NCBI RefSeq assembly: GCF_002099425.1
Contig: NW_018344192.1
Location: 3,798,501-3,862,500 of the forward strand
Direction of reading: 5' to 3'
Length of the DNA stretch: 64,000 nt
DNA from: Phascolarctos cinereus
Lineage: Eukaryota > Chordata > Mammalia > Diprotodontia > Phascolarctidae
Under the pieces are notes generated by a model. It made no database searches. It saw only the letters and a list, made by a program, of their open reading frames with translations, and had not been told where the DNA came from. Below, piece after piece: positions 22,800-33,453 of the stretch (its first letter is position 1; every line of letters starts with the position of its first letter). Made by a program: the position numbers and the translations under genes.

Positions 22800-23940
22800 A
22801 AAATAGCATTCCAGAAAATAACCAACACATCAACCATGCCTGACCATATATGCAATATTTCACACCTACTTCTTTCCACCCCTGCAATGAAGGGATGTAG
22901 GTATATTTTTTCTATCTTCTTTGGGGACCAACTTGGTCATCATAATTATACAATACACATCAACAGCTTAGTTAAATAGGTCAAGTTGGGTTAAGCACAT
23001 GTATTGGTTGTAGAAGAGTTTTTTGTTCAAGTAAAGATTCGATGAGGCGGTTTGTGAGGTCCCTTCCAATTTTGAGACAATGTGATTTTCTGACACATAC
23101 CACTTGGGGGACACAAATACAGATAACCCAGCTAAGCTGCCTAGAAACATCAGATTTCTAATTCTCAGCTATACTGTTTGACAGAGCTACCACACTTGAC
23201 TCACTTACTCTTCCTTCTTACTCTTTCTAACTTACATGCTCAGCTCTATAGTCATGAAAACAAGGGCTGATTTAGGAATAATTCCAGAGGCCCTGAACCT
23301 ATGTTAATTTTATCTGTTACCTACAGTCAACAGTAGAGTGGAAGAGAGTCTGATAGATTATTGCTGCTTGTTTTTTGCCAAGTCAACTGCTCTCTCTCTT
23401 CTCGATTTAGATGACAATTAAAGAGCTGTCAAAATATGTAATTGTAGGGAAGTTGATCTTTGACCAATTTCTCAGCCCAGAAGCCCCAGAGTATAATCAC
23501 AAGGTATTGAGTGGTTAAATTAAGTATAAAGATGCCTTCAGCTTTGATCCTATGTGAACTTCTGACTGAACTAAAGGGAGAAATTTCACTGGAAGAGAAG
23601 TAATTAGACAGGCTTTTACAATACATTAAATAATTATGCCCTAGGGACAGCAGTTCAGTTCAAGGATACTTTGTGGAAGAGATCCCTGCAGGGAGGGAAG
23701 GGATTTCTCTCTCCACTCTCCTCCCCATTAGCCATGGAGTCTAGCAGCAACTTGCCCAGGAGGAAACATTCCATCTAGCAGTTCAAGTTTGTTAGTTGGA
23801 GAAAATTTAAGGCCTAATTGAGGTAGAAGAGACATGCACTCTAGACATACATGGATGCAAAAAGGCAGTCATTTTAGAGAGGAAGCCTCTTTGAAGAACA
23901 GAACCATAGGAATAGAGGAAAGCTAACTACAGAGAGGAAA
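22800..23940. other. No gene recognised
   Basis: Short open frames only and no splice-bounded exon. No repeat family I can name. Confidence 0.35.
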
Positions 23941-23944
23941 AGAT

Positions 23945-24567
23945 CATGGAATCACAAAATCTGAGAATTGAAAGGGACCTCAATGGTCATATAGTCAAAC
24001 CTATACATGAAGGGATCCTCGTTATAACATACTCAACAAGACTCCATTTGAAGAGCTCCAAATCCACCACCACTTTAGGCAAGTCATTCCACTTTTGGTT
24101 AGCTCTGTTAGGAACTTTTTGAGAAATCAAGCCTTAATAGGTTTCTTTGAAACTTCCTCTAACGGTTTCTGGTTCTGCCTTCTGGGGCCAAATAGAATGA
24201 GTATGTAATCCCTCTTTCACATGACACACTTTCAAATACTTGAACATGGCCATCATGTTCTCTAAATAGTCTTTTCTCTTGGCTAAATGTGCTCAGTTTC
24301 TTCAAACAATACTTGTATGTCATTATCCTAAGGCTCTTCACCATCCCGGTTGTCTTATTCTAGACACTGTAAAAATGATCACTATCCTTAAATCACAATA
24401 TCCAGAAATATACATAATACCTTATCTGAGGTCCGACAAGGCCATTTAGCATGGTGCCTGGGACACGGTTGGTGCTTAATACTTACTGATTTTGTAGTCC
24501 ACTAAAATCCCCAGATCTCTTTTTCAGAACAACTTCTATGCCTTCTCTGTCTTATGTTAGTGTAGCT

Positions 24568-24611
<44 letters not shown>

Positions 24612-24785
24612 TGTGCACTCAAATACAAGCCTTTACATTTATCAGTATTTAATTTTTAATATTATTACATTGAACTCAATGCTCTAGTCTGTTAAGATGC
24701 TTTTGGATTCTGACAGACATCGAGTGTGTTAACCATCCTTCTCATCTTCATGTCATCTGCAAATTTGACTCTGAGAACTTAGATA
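23945..24785 (-). repeat. Long L3/CR1 LINE, minus orientation, carrying (TG)n
   Basis: The plus strand shows in order the reverse of an L3/CR1: 'attgaaagggacctcaatgg', 'gtcattccacttttggttag', 'ctgccttctggggccaaata', 'acactttcaaatacttgaac', 'ctcttcaccatcccggttgt', 'tagtccactaaaatccccag' and 'catcttcatgtcatctgcaa'. The last corresponds to the 'FADDTK'-side coding. A (TG)n tract lies at 24572-24615, and 24440-24490 looks like a short L2-end insertion. Confidence 0.75.
24572..24615. repeat. (TG)n microsatellite
   Basis: About 20 TG units with one TA interruption near the right end, inside an L3/CR1 copy. Confidence 0.95.
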
Positions 24786-24789
24786 AGCA

Positions 24790-25735
24790 ACCCACCCATC
24801 AGAGACACTATACTCAAGGGAAACTATGTGACTTCATAAAGAGACAATGGACACCCAGGTTCACCAGTATCCAAACTTGTGAGCTGCCTCGGCCACATGT
24901 GTGTCCTTTATGTGATTCTCATTAAGACTATATTTGATTCTTTCCAGGGATATTGTGTGTATTTGTGGGAGAATGCACCCACAGATTATAGGAATATTTC
25001 TGTAATCTACTATTTTTACAATGCCATTAGTAAATATCTTTGAAAAAAGCTAAATGTTTTTTGCTGCCTGGGGAAGAACACCAATGGGCTCTTATATGTT
25101 AGGAGTACAGACCCACTGAGTTACGCTTGGAACCCTAAGGTTTCAGCCACTCTGGTAACTTAACCCACTAGTATGAGAGCAAGTTGAGAAAGTAACCCAT
25201 CGAGCGTTTCATAATCATATATAAAATGGTGAGGTAGAGAAATGATAACCTTAAATGATAACCTTATTTGCCAAAGTCAAAATTAAGCTACATAGTTTTA
25301 CATAGGTTATTCCATTTGCAAAGTTTTGCTATACGTTCATCTTTTCTGGAATTTAGTGTAGCACCGCCCCCTACCCCCCAAATCCAGAACACACGGTTGC
25401 CATTTATTCCGATAATACACATTATTTAGAAAAAAGATCCATCATTTAGTGCCAAAACAGTTAGGACAACCATCATGGAAGAGGTTAGAATTTGATTTGA
25501 ATCTTAAAGGATTTAGACAACAGCTATATCCTGTCTTTTGATTTATATGGATCGTACCTTCCTCACAACTTGGTGAAATAGGTGCTGCAAGTTATAGCCA
25601 CAGTAATTTTCTATCACACTAAATTTCCCTGCAGATGTGGAAGCTGGGATTCAGTCTGTGAATTCCCTAGGGTCACTTAGCTAGTAGTTCGTGGAGCAGA
25701 AAAATTTATCTATCCGATGTACTTTCCATTCACCT
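24790..25735. other. No gene recognised; weak MIR-like piece at the end
   Basis: The sequence at 25555-25700 ('cttggtgaaataggtgctgc', 'agggtcacttagctagtagt') resembles a decayed MIR in minus orientation. Nothing else is recognised. Confidence 0.35.
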
Positions 25736-25739
25736 GTAA

Positions 25740-26015
25740 GCTAAGTAGAAGAGCTTAAACTTGATGGTGTAGGAAATAGGGAGCCATTGTTTATTTCTAA
25801 ACTGTGGACTGGCAGAATCGATTGGAGCAATGAGAGAGGCCAGTTAGGAAGCTTATACAATGATCCAGTAAGAAGCAGCTGGGTTCTGAACTACGGCGGC
25901 AGCTACAGGAATTAATGACAGGACTGAGAATTTTCCAAGGGATGACCAAGAGGATGTTCAGGATTTGATGAAACTGGGTGGACGGGTAGTGGAGGAGGGG
26001 TAGAGGAATCAAAAA
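25740..26015 (-). repeat. L2-related fragment next to the promoter
   Basis: 'ggaaatagggagccattgtt', 'agagaggccagttaggaagc' and 'aattttccaagggatgacca' resemble the reverse of L2 coding sequence. The 148-codon minus-strand open frame at 25797-26243 overlaps this and is therefore unlikely to be a gene. Confidence 0.4.
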
Positions 26016-26389
26016 AGCCTGCTCCTCCCAGAAGATTCCATGACTGCGGGCTGGGGGCTGGGCCAGGGCACGACAGAGGCAAGGTTGGTCAGGACAGATA
26101 GATCTTCCCAGGGAAGAGTCCACAGAACCTGCTAACCCCTGGGGAGCTGGGAAGCAGTCAAACGAAATGCCCAAGTGTCTTGGGAAAGCGATGCTCAAGA
26201 ACTCTAATTCTGCAGCGGCTCCTGCCACTTCCTCCGATTCCAATCAAAGTTCTTCCCCTCCCACCCCGCTCTTCTCCGCAGGAAAAACAGCCCCAGACCG
26301 AAGACACAGCATCGGGTCACACTCTCAACAGGATACAGAAGGCTTCTTCTGAGCATGTGCACATTTCAGACATGCGTAGTATCTACCCT

Positions 26390-27270
26390 CTCTACTACCT
26401 ATTTCCGATGCCGTGAGCGCGCTTGCCCTAAGGCCAATCCAAGCCCGGTTTCGGCTTCGGAGACCCTTCCCAGTACCCTCTTCCTGTAAATCACCCTTCC
26501 TCCAGCAACTCTCGCGAGATCACCGTCCCCGGCCCCCGCCGCCACCATCTTTGTAGCTGGCGGTTGGCTGCGCCGGGCGGTAGCCCTGGAAGCCCGTTGC
26601 TTCATTTGCTTCATTTGCCAACTCCGCGTAAAGGCCGGATCCAGGAAGTACAAGGAAGGGGAGGGTGGGAAGCAGGAAAGGGGGCGGCGGCGCCCGTGGC
26701 GGCTGCTGCTGCTCTGTCCGCGCGGGCACTTGCTCCCTGCTGTTCCCCGGGATTCCCGGGGTGGGGGCCCCCGTGCGTGCGCGCACCCCGCGGAGGTAGT
26801 GGTGGTGGGGAGGCAAGCAGGGGGGAGGGGGCGGAACCCAAGGGGGAGGAGAAGCTGCGCCTGCCCGGACCCCCCGCTGGGAAGAGGGGGCGACGTCGGC
26901 CCCGCCCGCGGGGCCCGGCACCGGTGGGACGGGCAGGAAGGAGCCCAGGGCGCCCGCGCTGCGGGAGAGAGGGACGAGGAGGAGGAGCAGCGGCGGCCGC
27001 TCAGGGTGAGACCTCGCGAGGCCCCGGACCGCCCCCTTGCACTTGCTGTGGCCGGGAAGGGGCTGGGGGTGTTGGAGGGGGGTGTAGACCCCAGGGCGAT
27101 GCGGGGGGGGGGGCCTTGGCCGCCGCAGGCGGTTTCCCGAGCCCGCCTGCCTCCTGCTCGGCCCCCGGGACCGGGGCGTGGGGCTGGCGCTGCTGGGAGT
27201 GGGGAGGGCTGGGTGCAGGTGTAGCTGCGGGGGGGGGGGCTGTAGGGCCGCCTCTAGAATCGGGGTGGCG
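26390..27270. promoter_or_regulatory. CpG island promoter
   Basis: This is the only dense CpG stretch in the window, with sharp edges. It contains long G-runs (for example near 27103-27112 and 27229-27239). Sites seen: a CCAAT box (26434-26438); a perfect TCTCGCGAGA palindrome (26510-26519), an element known from housekeeping and bidirectional promoters; a YY1-like site reading CAAAGATGGTGGCGGCGG on the minus strand (about 26537-26554); and ETS-like 'ccaggaagt' near 26641. No TATA box is seen. This is a housekeeping-type promoter, most simply driving the plus-strand gene whose next exon is at 46248. A divergent minus-strand transcript is possible. Large open frames on both strands here are a by-product of GC content. 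Confidence 0.85.
26560..27005 (+). other. Putative noncoding first exon of an unidentified gene
   Basis: The end is set by a candidate splice donor, GCTCAGG|GTGAGA, at 27005/27006, the best donor in the island. The start is approximate: transcription probably begins downstream of the CCAAT and TCTCGCGAGA elements. The only ATG just upstream (26408) is followed directly by a stop. The frame that would splice openly into the next exon has no ATG after its last stop near 26797. I therefore infer a GC-rich 5' UTR exon. The open frame at 26564-27430 would hit a stop immediately if spliced at this donor. Confidence 0.5.
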
Positions 27271-28045
27271 TGGGGTGCAGAGGATGGTGGGTTTTGCACC
27301 ATACCCCCCCTCCCCCCAAGAACCAGCATTAGGAGGGAAGGGCCTTGCTTCTCTCCAAGGCTCCAAGACTGACTGCTCTGCTTGCAGGTCCTTGATGTTC
27401 TTTCCGCGTTCATTCAGTGTGTCTGGTTAGGGGAGTTGGGAAGGTGTTGTAATAGTAGCTCTAGTAGTAGTAACAACGAAAGTAGTAGTGGTGTTTGCCT
27501 AGGGGCTTGTCTCTGTAGCTGCCTCTAGCTTGGAATTGTGGGGTTTGGGGAGAGGGAGGGACGGTACAATTGTTTTAGCTTTTCCCCTTCACTTCCCCCT
27601 TCCCATCTTTCCCTTTTCCCGAAGAATGCCGCTTCCTGAGGAAGGGCTTGATTGTCCTCAGTAAAGGACCTAGATAGGCTGCTTTGCTTGCAGGTTTTTG
27701 ATCTTTGCACATTTATTCAGTATGTGTATTTAGGGAGATTAGTAAGGTGATGATGATGCCGTGTTAGTATCAGTACCAGTAATAGTGGTGTTGTCCTGGT
27801 GTTTGTGTCTTTCTGTAGTTGCTTCTAGAGTAGGGGGTGGGGTAAGAGGGTTTGGCTTCCTGCTTCAGTGATCTTCCCCTCCTCATTTTACCCTACCTAT
27901 CCATTCACTCATTCTAAGCTTTCCTAGGAAGGGCCTAATTATCGTCGGTTAGGGACCTAGATGAGTCCGATGCTAGGGGGAGCTGGGAGTGTATAATGAT
28001 GGTGGTAATAAACAGTAATCTTGGTGTTTTCCTAAAGGTGATTGA
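27240..28045. repeat. Decayed tandem repeat, three copies of about 270-300 bp
   Basis: Three successive units start near 27240, 27510 and 27810. Each begins with a 'tgtag.tgc.tctag' anchor (27241, 27514, 27814) and continues through a pyrimidine-rich block, an 'aagggcct.att' block and an 'aggacctaga'-type block. Each ends in a GTA/ATG trinucleotide-rich tract followed by 'gtggtgtt.tcct' (27487, 27785, 28018). Units 1 and 2 also share 'tgct.tgcttgcaggt' (27374 and 27681) and 'cattcagt.tgt' (27410 and 27714). Identity is moderate, so the array is old. It sits directly downstream of the CpG island in the putative first intron. Confidence 0.7.
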
Positions 28046-28049
28046 TAGA

Positions 28050-29145
28050 TGGGTTAGCTAAGTAGAGAGCAGAAGTGAATGTTAATTAATTGCATTAATT
28101 AATATTTTGTTCATTTGCCAAAAAAAAATTACAAGTTTTATAGTTTAAGAGATTTGACTCCGTTTCTATTTTGAAATTTATCACTTTATTAATATTTATG
28201 CAAAGTACAGAGTTGCATATTGGACCTAAAGTTTACATTATTTGAATATTTGCAGGCATTTAAGGTATCTATCTTTAGATTATTTTGAAAGAGAAGTTAG
28301 CCATCCTTTAAAAAAATTCACTTTTATATTGATAGGTCTGTCAATTTAGCATGTTCATCAGTGATATTTGTTACTGGATATCTATTTTAATTAGTTATAA
28401 TACTTAGTCCTGGTATATACAATTTTGGAATTAGTAGAAAAAGCTAGTAATTTGCTAGAATCGGCTATTTACATGCACTTTTTTTCCTTAAAATTTGCAA
28501 GAAGGCAAAATGGATTTAATTTTCTTGCTTTAGAAATCAACTATTTAAGGCAAAAAAGGAAAATTTTAGAAATAAATAAAAAGAAAAGATTGCAATAGGA
28601 ATGTTGACATGGAGGCATCAGAATTTGTGAAGTGAAACTTATTGCGAAATTTCATCTTTGTAAATTTATTATGTTGTCTTGTACAGATTGGAGGTTTTTG
28701 AGAAGGTATTTCTGTTTTGGCTAACCAAATCAGCATATGTGATACGGTTTTTTTTTCCATAACAGAGCCCACACATTTTCTAAAGTCATTAACTTCAAGG
28801 AAATACTCAGATTTCAGTGTAGATTACTTTTAACCAAAAAAAATAATAAATCATTCTGGTATTGAGATAATATGATTATCAGAATCTATACTTAGTCTTA
28901 GACAACAAACTACTGCAGGTGTCTCACTCACAAATATCTCACAAGTGTGAAGAATTGTATTTTACATAGTTCTATAAAAAATGACATTTTTCATTATAAA
29001 GAAGAGTTTAATTTGTATTGCTCTTATCGTGGTTAATTAAACATATGTATATGTTTTTTTCAAATCTGTGTCTATTACCTAGCCAAGAGAACATGTAATA
29101 TTAATAGAAAATTGTTTTCTTACTAGGTTTTTATTGATGTTTTTT
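28050..29145. other. AT-rich intron sequence, nothing recognised
   Basis: No repeats or exons are recognised. Sequence switches sharply from the GC-rich island to AT-rich DNA. Confidence 0.4.
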
Positions 29146-29149
29146 GTTT

Positions 29150-30140
29150 CTTACATCATGAGAGCCTTTCCATGTAATATTTTTAAAAGACAACAAAAAA
29201 GAAAAAGAAAAATTAGCATAACCACTCAATTGAAATATTCCTAAAATATGTGTAATGTGCAACCCTTGTGGACTTCCATGAAGGGGTGGTTTGGCAGTGC
29301 CCTCTGATATCTCTTTTTTCAAGTCTTGCTTAATCCTTATGATTTTGCTACATTCACTTTTGGTGTGTGGTTGTTTTTTCCATTTACGTTGTAGTAATTG
29401 TGTAGGTTGTTTTCTTGGCTCTGCATACTTCATTCTGCATCAATTCATGTAGATCTTAACATGTATCTCTGTATTCATCACATTCATTTTTTCTTATAGT
29501 GCAATTATATTTACATAAGACTTTTTTTTTGGGCTATTCCCCAGTTGATGGCCATCTACTTTAATTCCAATTTTTTTGCTTTCACGAAAAGTGCTGCTAT
29601 AAATATTTTGGCCTATATAGGAACTTTCTTATCAATGGCTTCTTTGAGGAATAAGCCCAGTAATGGAATCTCTGGGTCAAAGGTTGTGGGTATTTTAGTC
29701 ACTTTTTTTCCAGTAATTCCAAATTGCTTTCCAAAATGGTTGTACCAATTCATAGCTCCATCAACAGTACCTTAGTGTGCCTGTCTATTCACAGCTTCTC
29801 CAACATTGACTATTGCCCATTTTTTGACACCTTCACTAATTTGCAAGGGATGAGGTGAAATCTTAGGGTTTTTTTGTTTTGTGTTTCTCTTATTATTGAT
29901 TTGAAACTTTCTTTCCTGTGGTTGTTAATACTGTGCAATTCTTTTGAGAACTGTTTGTTCATGTACTTTTACAAATTATCTGTTGGGGAATGGGTATTTG
30001 CCATATAAATATTTGTTAATATTTTATGTATATTGGATACCAAGCCCTTATCAGAGAAATTTGATACAAGGATTTTTTAATAGAAGGTTTTTTATAAAAC
30101 TGACCTCTAAAGATTCTTTGATACCTATTTGAAACCTAAA
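29150..30140 (-). repeat. L1 fragment (3' region), minus orientation
   Basis: Long match by eye to the reverse of mammalian L1 3' sequence: 'gggctattccccagttgatg', 'gtgctgctataaatattttg', 'gggtcaaaggttgtgggtat', 'ccaaaatggttgtaccaatt', 'catagctccatcaacagtac' and 'ggataccaagcccttatcag'. It is 5' truncated. The length and preserved order make this the longest L1 piece in the window. Confidence 0.8.
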
Positions 30141-30159
30141 ATCAATGAAAGATATTGAT

Positions 30160-30860
30160 CTTTTTTCCCTCATTTCACCATGCCTGTGCTATGGTAAAGA
30201 TCAAATGCCTTGCTTCATCTGTTCTGCACAATGATTTAAACTGCATCACTGACAAAATGGTTATATAGCAAAAATAAATATTTTGGATTTTGTGAATTTG
30301 CCACTGAAGATAATTTAATTATATCTGCTCTAGCCAGTGAAATATTTAATAGCTGGCAATGTGCTTCTGTTTTGGTCCTTCCTTGGCTTTTTGGGAAGAG
30401 TTTCAGACCCACACCATCAGTTTCAGAAGGCATAGCAGCTGAATTTGACGCAACCTCTTTAGGAGTCAGTGATGGGAAAGTTCCCTGGGCTTTGAGCCAA
30501 GGTTGCAAGTGAAACTGAACGAACAACTTGCTGTTGGACTGTCATCAGTCAATTTTAAGTGTCCTTTCACTGGTTTCTGCTTTTGCTTCTCTGGTGTATG
30601 ACTACTATATGTCATTGTCCCTGGACAAGAAATTGCTTCGTGTCTGGGTGGAATTATCAGGCTGGACGGGCAGCAGCAGGAAATAGGAAAAGGATCATAA
30701 GTGACTGGTACCTGAATTTTATTTATTTGGATTCACTCATAGTCTTGTCACTTTACTGGTATTTTTGGAACTTCCCAGGCAGGTACTTCTAAATCCAGTA
30801 GATTTGGCAGGTTCTGTGACCTGAATCTTTTGGAAATTCGGAGTATGAAGGCCAGGAAGG
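30160..30860 (-). pseudogene. Possible decayed retrocopy, parent unidentified
   Basis: On the minus strand, protein-like text shifts between frames. About 65 open codons lie near 30475-30680 (with blocks such as EKQKQKPVKGHLKLTDD). They are followed in another frame by the 96-codon open frame at 30236-30526 (QPWLKAQGTFPSLTPKEVAS...). The composition (Ser/Pro/Lys/Gln-rich) is unlike the LINEs nearby. I do not recognise a parent gene and no poly-A tail or target duplication is clear. It could equally be chance or an unrecognised repeat. Confidence 0.25.
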
Positions 30861-30864
30861 AAAG

Positions 30865-31630
30865 AAGTATATACTGCTGATTCTTAAGGATAGTTTATGT
30901 ATTGTAAGCTGTATTTCATCTGAAGTATGTAACTTTTAAAATCTCTAACTTTTTTGTGTTAAACTAAAGGTAAATGTTTCCCATAAATCTGAATTAGTGA
31001 GTTTTTAATTATGCTTGACAGAGAAATTTCTCAATAAATGATTTGAGAAAGGGTTTATCTGTGGGTTTACATGTAAGGATAGTTTGTTAATTGAGTAAAT
31101 ATTTTAAATGTTGCCATATTTTAAAATAATAGAAGTGCTTTTATGAGAAACTTTCTGAATTGATTTAGAGCTTTTCTATTGGATTAGAGAACAGATGCTG
31201 TGGAACTATCTTTTTATTTTTTGGTATTTTTCAATTTCAAAATATTGGTGAAAATATGAAAAATTATTGGAACACAATAAATATTCAGATGGCATAATAT
31301 ATATGATATCATATTTATATAATATATAAGGTCTTGTTAGTTTAAATATTTTCAGAGACCAGATAACATAACCTTTAATCACTGATATTACCAGAAACAA
31401 TTTATTTTATGTACTAGATAAAAAATACACCAACACCTCTCCCCACCCCCCCACCCCCAAAAAAAGAGATCAGGTTTTTGGAAGTAAAAAACATCTCATT
31501 CTTCTAGTCGTCACAGGGCAGAACTAGGAACAAGTGCTGAAAATTGTCTAGAGGCATTTTAAGGTTCAACCCAAGGCAATAAGCTCTAAAGTTCCTTGCA
31601 TTTCTAAATCTGTGAACCTGAGAAAAACAA
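30865..31630. other. Intron sequence, nothing recognised
   Basis: AT-rich, with a short C-rich tract at 31439-31460. No exon or named repeat. Confidence 0.4.
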
Positions 31631-31631
31631 G

Positions 31632-31962
31632 CAATAGTTTGAGGGAGTGGTAGGGTCTAGTGACGTTTTAAGGATAAGTCATATACTCATTATTTAAAAG
31701 CAGTAGGTAAAGTTAAAGATTAGAGATCTAGAGGAGAAGATTGAGAGGGCAGTTTTACTGAAAAAGATAGGAGGGGATGGGATGAAGGTAGAGGAGCTGG
31801 TGTTGGCAAGGAGAAAGGTCATTTCATAGTCAGAAACTGGGAGGAAGAAGTAGGGGATGGTACCAAAGAGTTTTAAGATGAAAAGAAGAGGGAGCCCATG
31901 GCAAGCATTAGCAATAATGTAAGTGGCTTCCATAATAGGTTAATAAAAATAGAGTAAAAAAG
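31632..31962 (-). repeat. Left arm of a 331-bp inverted repeat (L2-related)
   Basis: The reverse complement of this segment matches 33454-33785 almost end to end, with about 87% identity counted over 270 aligned bases. Shared blocks include 'ggaagccacttacattattg', 'catgggctccctcttctttt' and 'gtttctgactatgaaatgac'. The outer limit is at caatagtttgaggga (31632), the inner limit at agtaaaaa (about 31960). It contains decayed L2-type coding text. Confidence 0.85.
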
Positions 31963-31984
31963 GAATGTCTAAAAGAGGAATGAG

Positions 31985-32115
31985 TCCTTTTAGGAGCTAG
32001 TGAGATCCCCTTTTTCGGAAGTCTTGTCAGGTATGTTGTAGAGGGTATCTTGTTCAGGTAGAGTTGGGATTTAAAGCAACTTCCAACTATGAAATTTTGT
32101 GTGCTACTAAGATTG
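31985..32115 (+). repeat. Short L3/CR1 3' fragment, plus orientation
   Basis: 'cttgtcaggtatgttgtaga', 'gggtatcttgttcagg' and 'cttccaactatgaaattttg' are the forward form of the L3/CR1 3' end that appears reversed elsewhere in the window. Confidence 0.5.
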
Positions 32116-32839
32116 ACAGTATCGTATTGGCAAAATCCTGATTTGCATGTACCTGACTGAACATCTCTGATATATATCACCCAGCAAGCTGATCACAAGA
32201 ATTGCCTCTTCTGTGCTGCAGTTCCCTCACCTTGTTATTCCCTCTCCTTTTCTTTTACTGTTACAGCCTCTGCTGCTGTCTGGACATCCTCCTGACATTG
32301 TCTTTTACCTTTCTAGTATATGTTAGGAGGTTATTGGAGGAAGGGAAAGGAAAAAGGAAAATTAATTTTCTTCAAGCCAGAGTTTGTTTTCGTTCTTTCC
32401 AGTGCCTTTCTCCTCAGCTGTCCTCCTCCCCCCAACTTTAGGTGACAAAGGATGGCAAACACTGAGCATAGGTCACCTTGTTTCCCATTCTGTACATCCC
32501 ATTTCTTACCTTGCTTTCATTCCTGATTCTGTACCTCCATTTTAAATTTTTAGCCCCTCAGAGCTTTTTGGTCATGTTACTGAGACTACAACCCATACTT
32601 TAGCTTCTCACTTTTGATCCTGGAGATTGCTTATCTTAACCTGCCTCAACCATTCCCTACCAGGTAGCCACTCTTTTGGAATTCTGCTACCAGTAGCTTT
32701 GAGCTCTGGGATTCTCAATTTTCACTGCCTTAGGTGTGGGAAATAATATGCTGCTGCCAAACTATAGTGAGGTGATGTGTTTTCCTGGTTTCCCAACTTA
32801 GAACTCTGGACCTTTTTTCTTGTAAGGTCCTTGTGAGCC

Positions 32840-32940
32840 GGCGGGCACATTTCGCCTCCAATCTCTGATTCCCTTTAGTTGAACATAGTACTTTGCATGT
32901 AGTAATGGGTAGTTAATAAATGTTTGGATTGAATTATTTC
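32840..32940 (+). repeat. L2-type 3' end fragment
   Basis: 'catagtactttgcatgtagt' and 'agttaataaatgtttggatt' match the terminal part of L2-type LINEs. Confidence 0.5.
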
Positions 32941-33453
32941 CAGTACCTTTAGTACAAATTTTGTGAGATAACCTGGGAATCTAACCACTGTGTATAGCAT
33001 TGTTTCTATGGGGAAATGAGTGATGAGTTCCAAACAATTGTCTTTCCAAGGAACTTTTGGAATGAAGCTTGTTTGTAAATTAGGGACTGGTTATTATGTT
33101 AAACTCTAGATAATCATGGGTAATTGATAGGTGTTTGTGTCTGATGTTGGATTTGATATATGCACTGAGGGGATCACTAAATAGTTAGGTTGTCTACAGG
33201 AGTTTGAAAATAAGACTTTTTTTGAATCATGAGTTACCAGATGTACTCCGTTTCAATTTTAGTGGTAAGGCAAACTTTACATTGTTATTGATTAGACTGA
33301 GATTTACCACAAACGGAATATCTCATTTCCGCTATTCCTTGCTAGTATTTTCAAATAAGTTTAGAATTTGTTATTTTATCATGTTTGTTTTATTAAGTAC
33401 ATATTTTTATATTTTATCACATATTATATCTTTAATTTTGCTCCTGAATTTTG

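Noticed and set aside
25797-26243. 148-codon minus-strand open frame next to the promoter
   Set aside because: Its distal half overlaps an L2-like repeat. There is no recognised domain and no supporting splice or promoter arrangement.
26520-27430. Open frames of 164-297 codons on both strands in the CpG island
   Set aside because: Several frames on both strands are open at once because stop codons are rare in GC-rich DNA. The products are Pro/Gly/Arg/Ala low-complexity with no domain. Most lack an ATG in good context, and they run across the putative splice donor.
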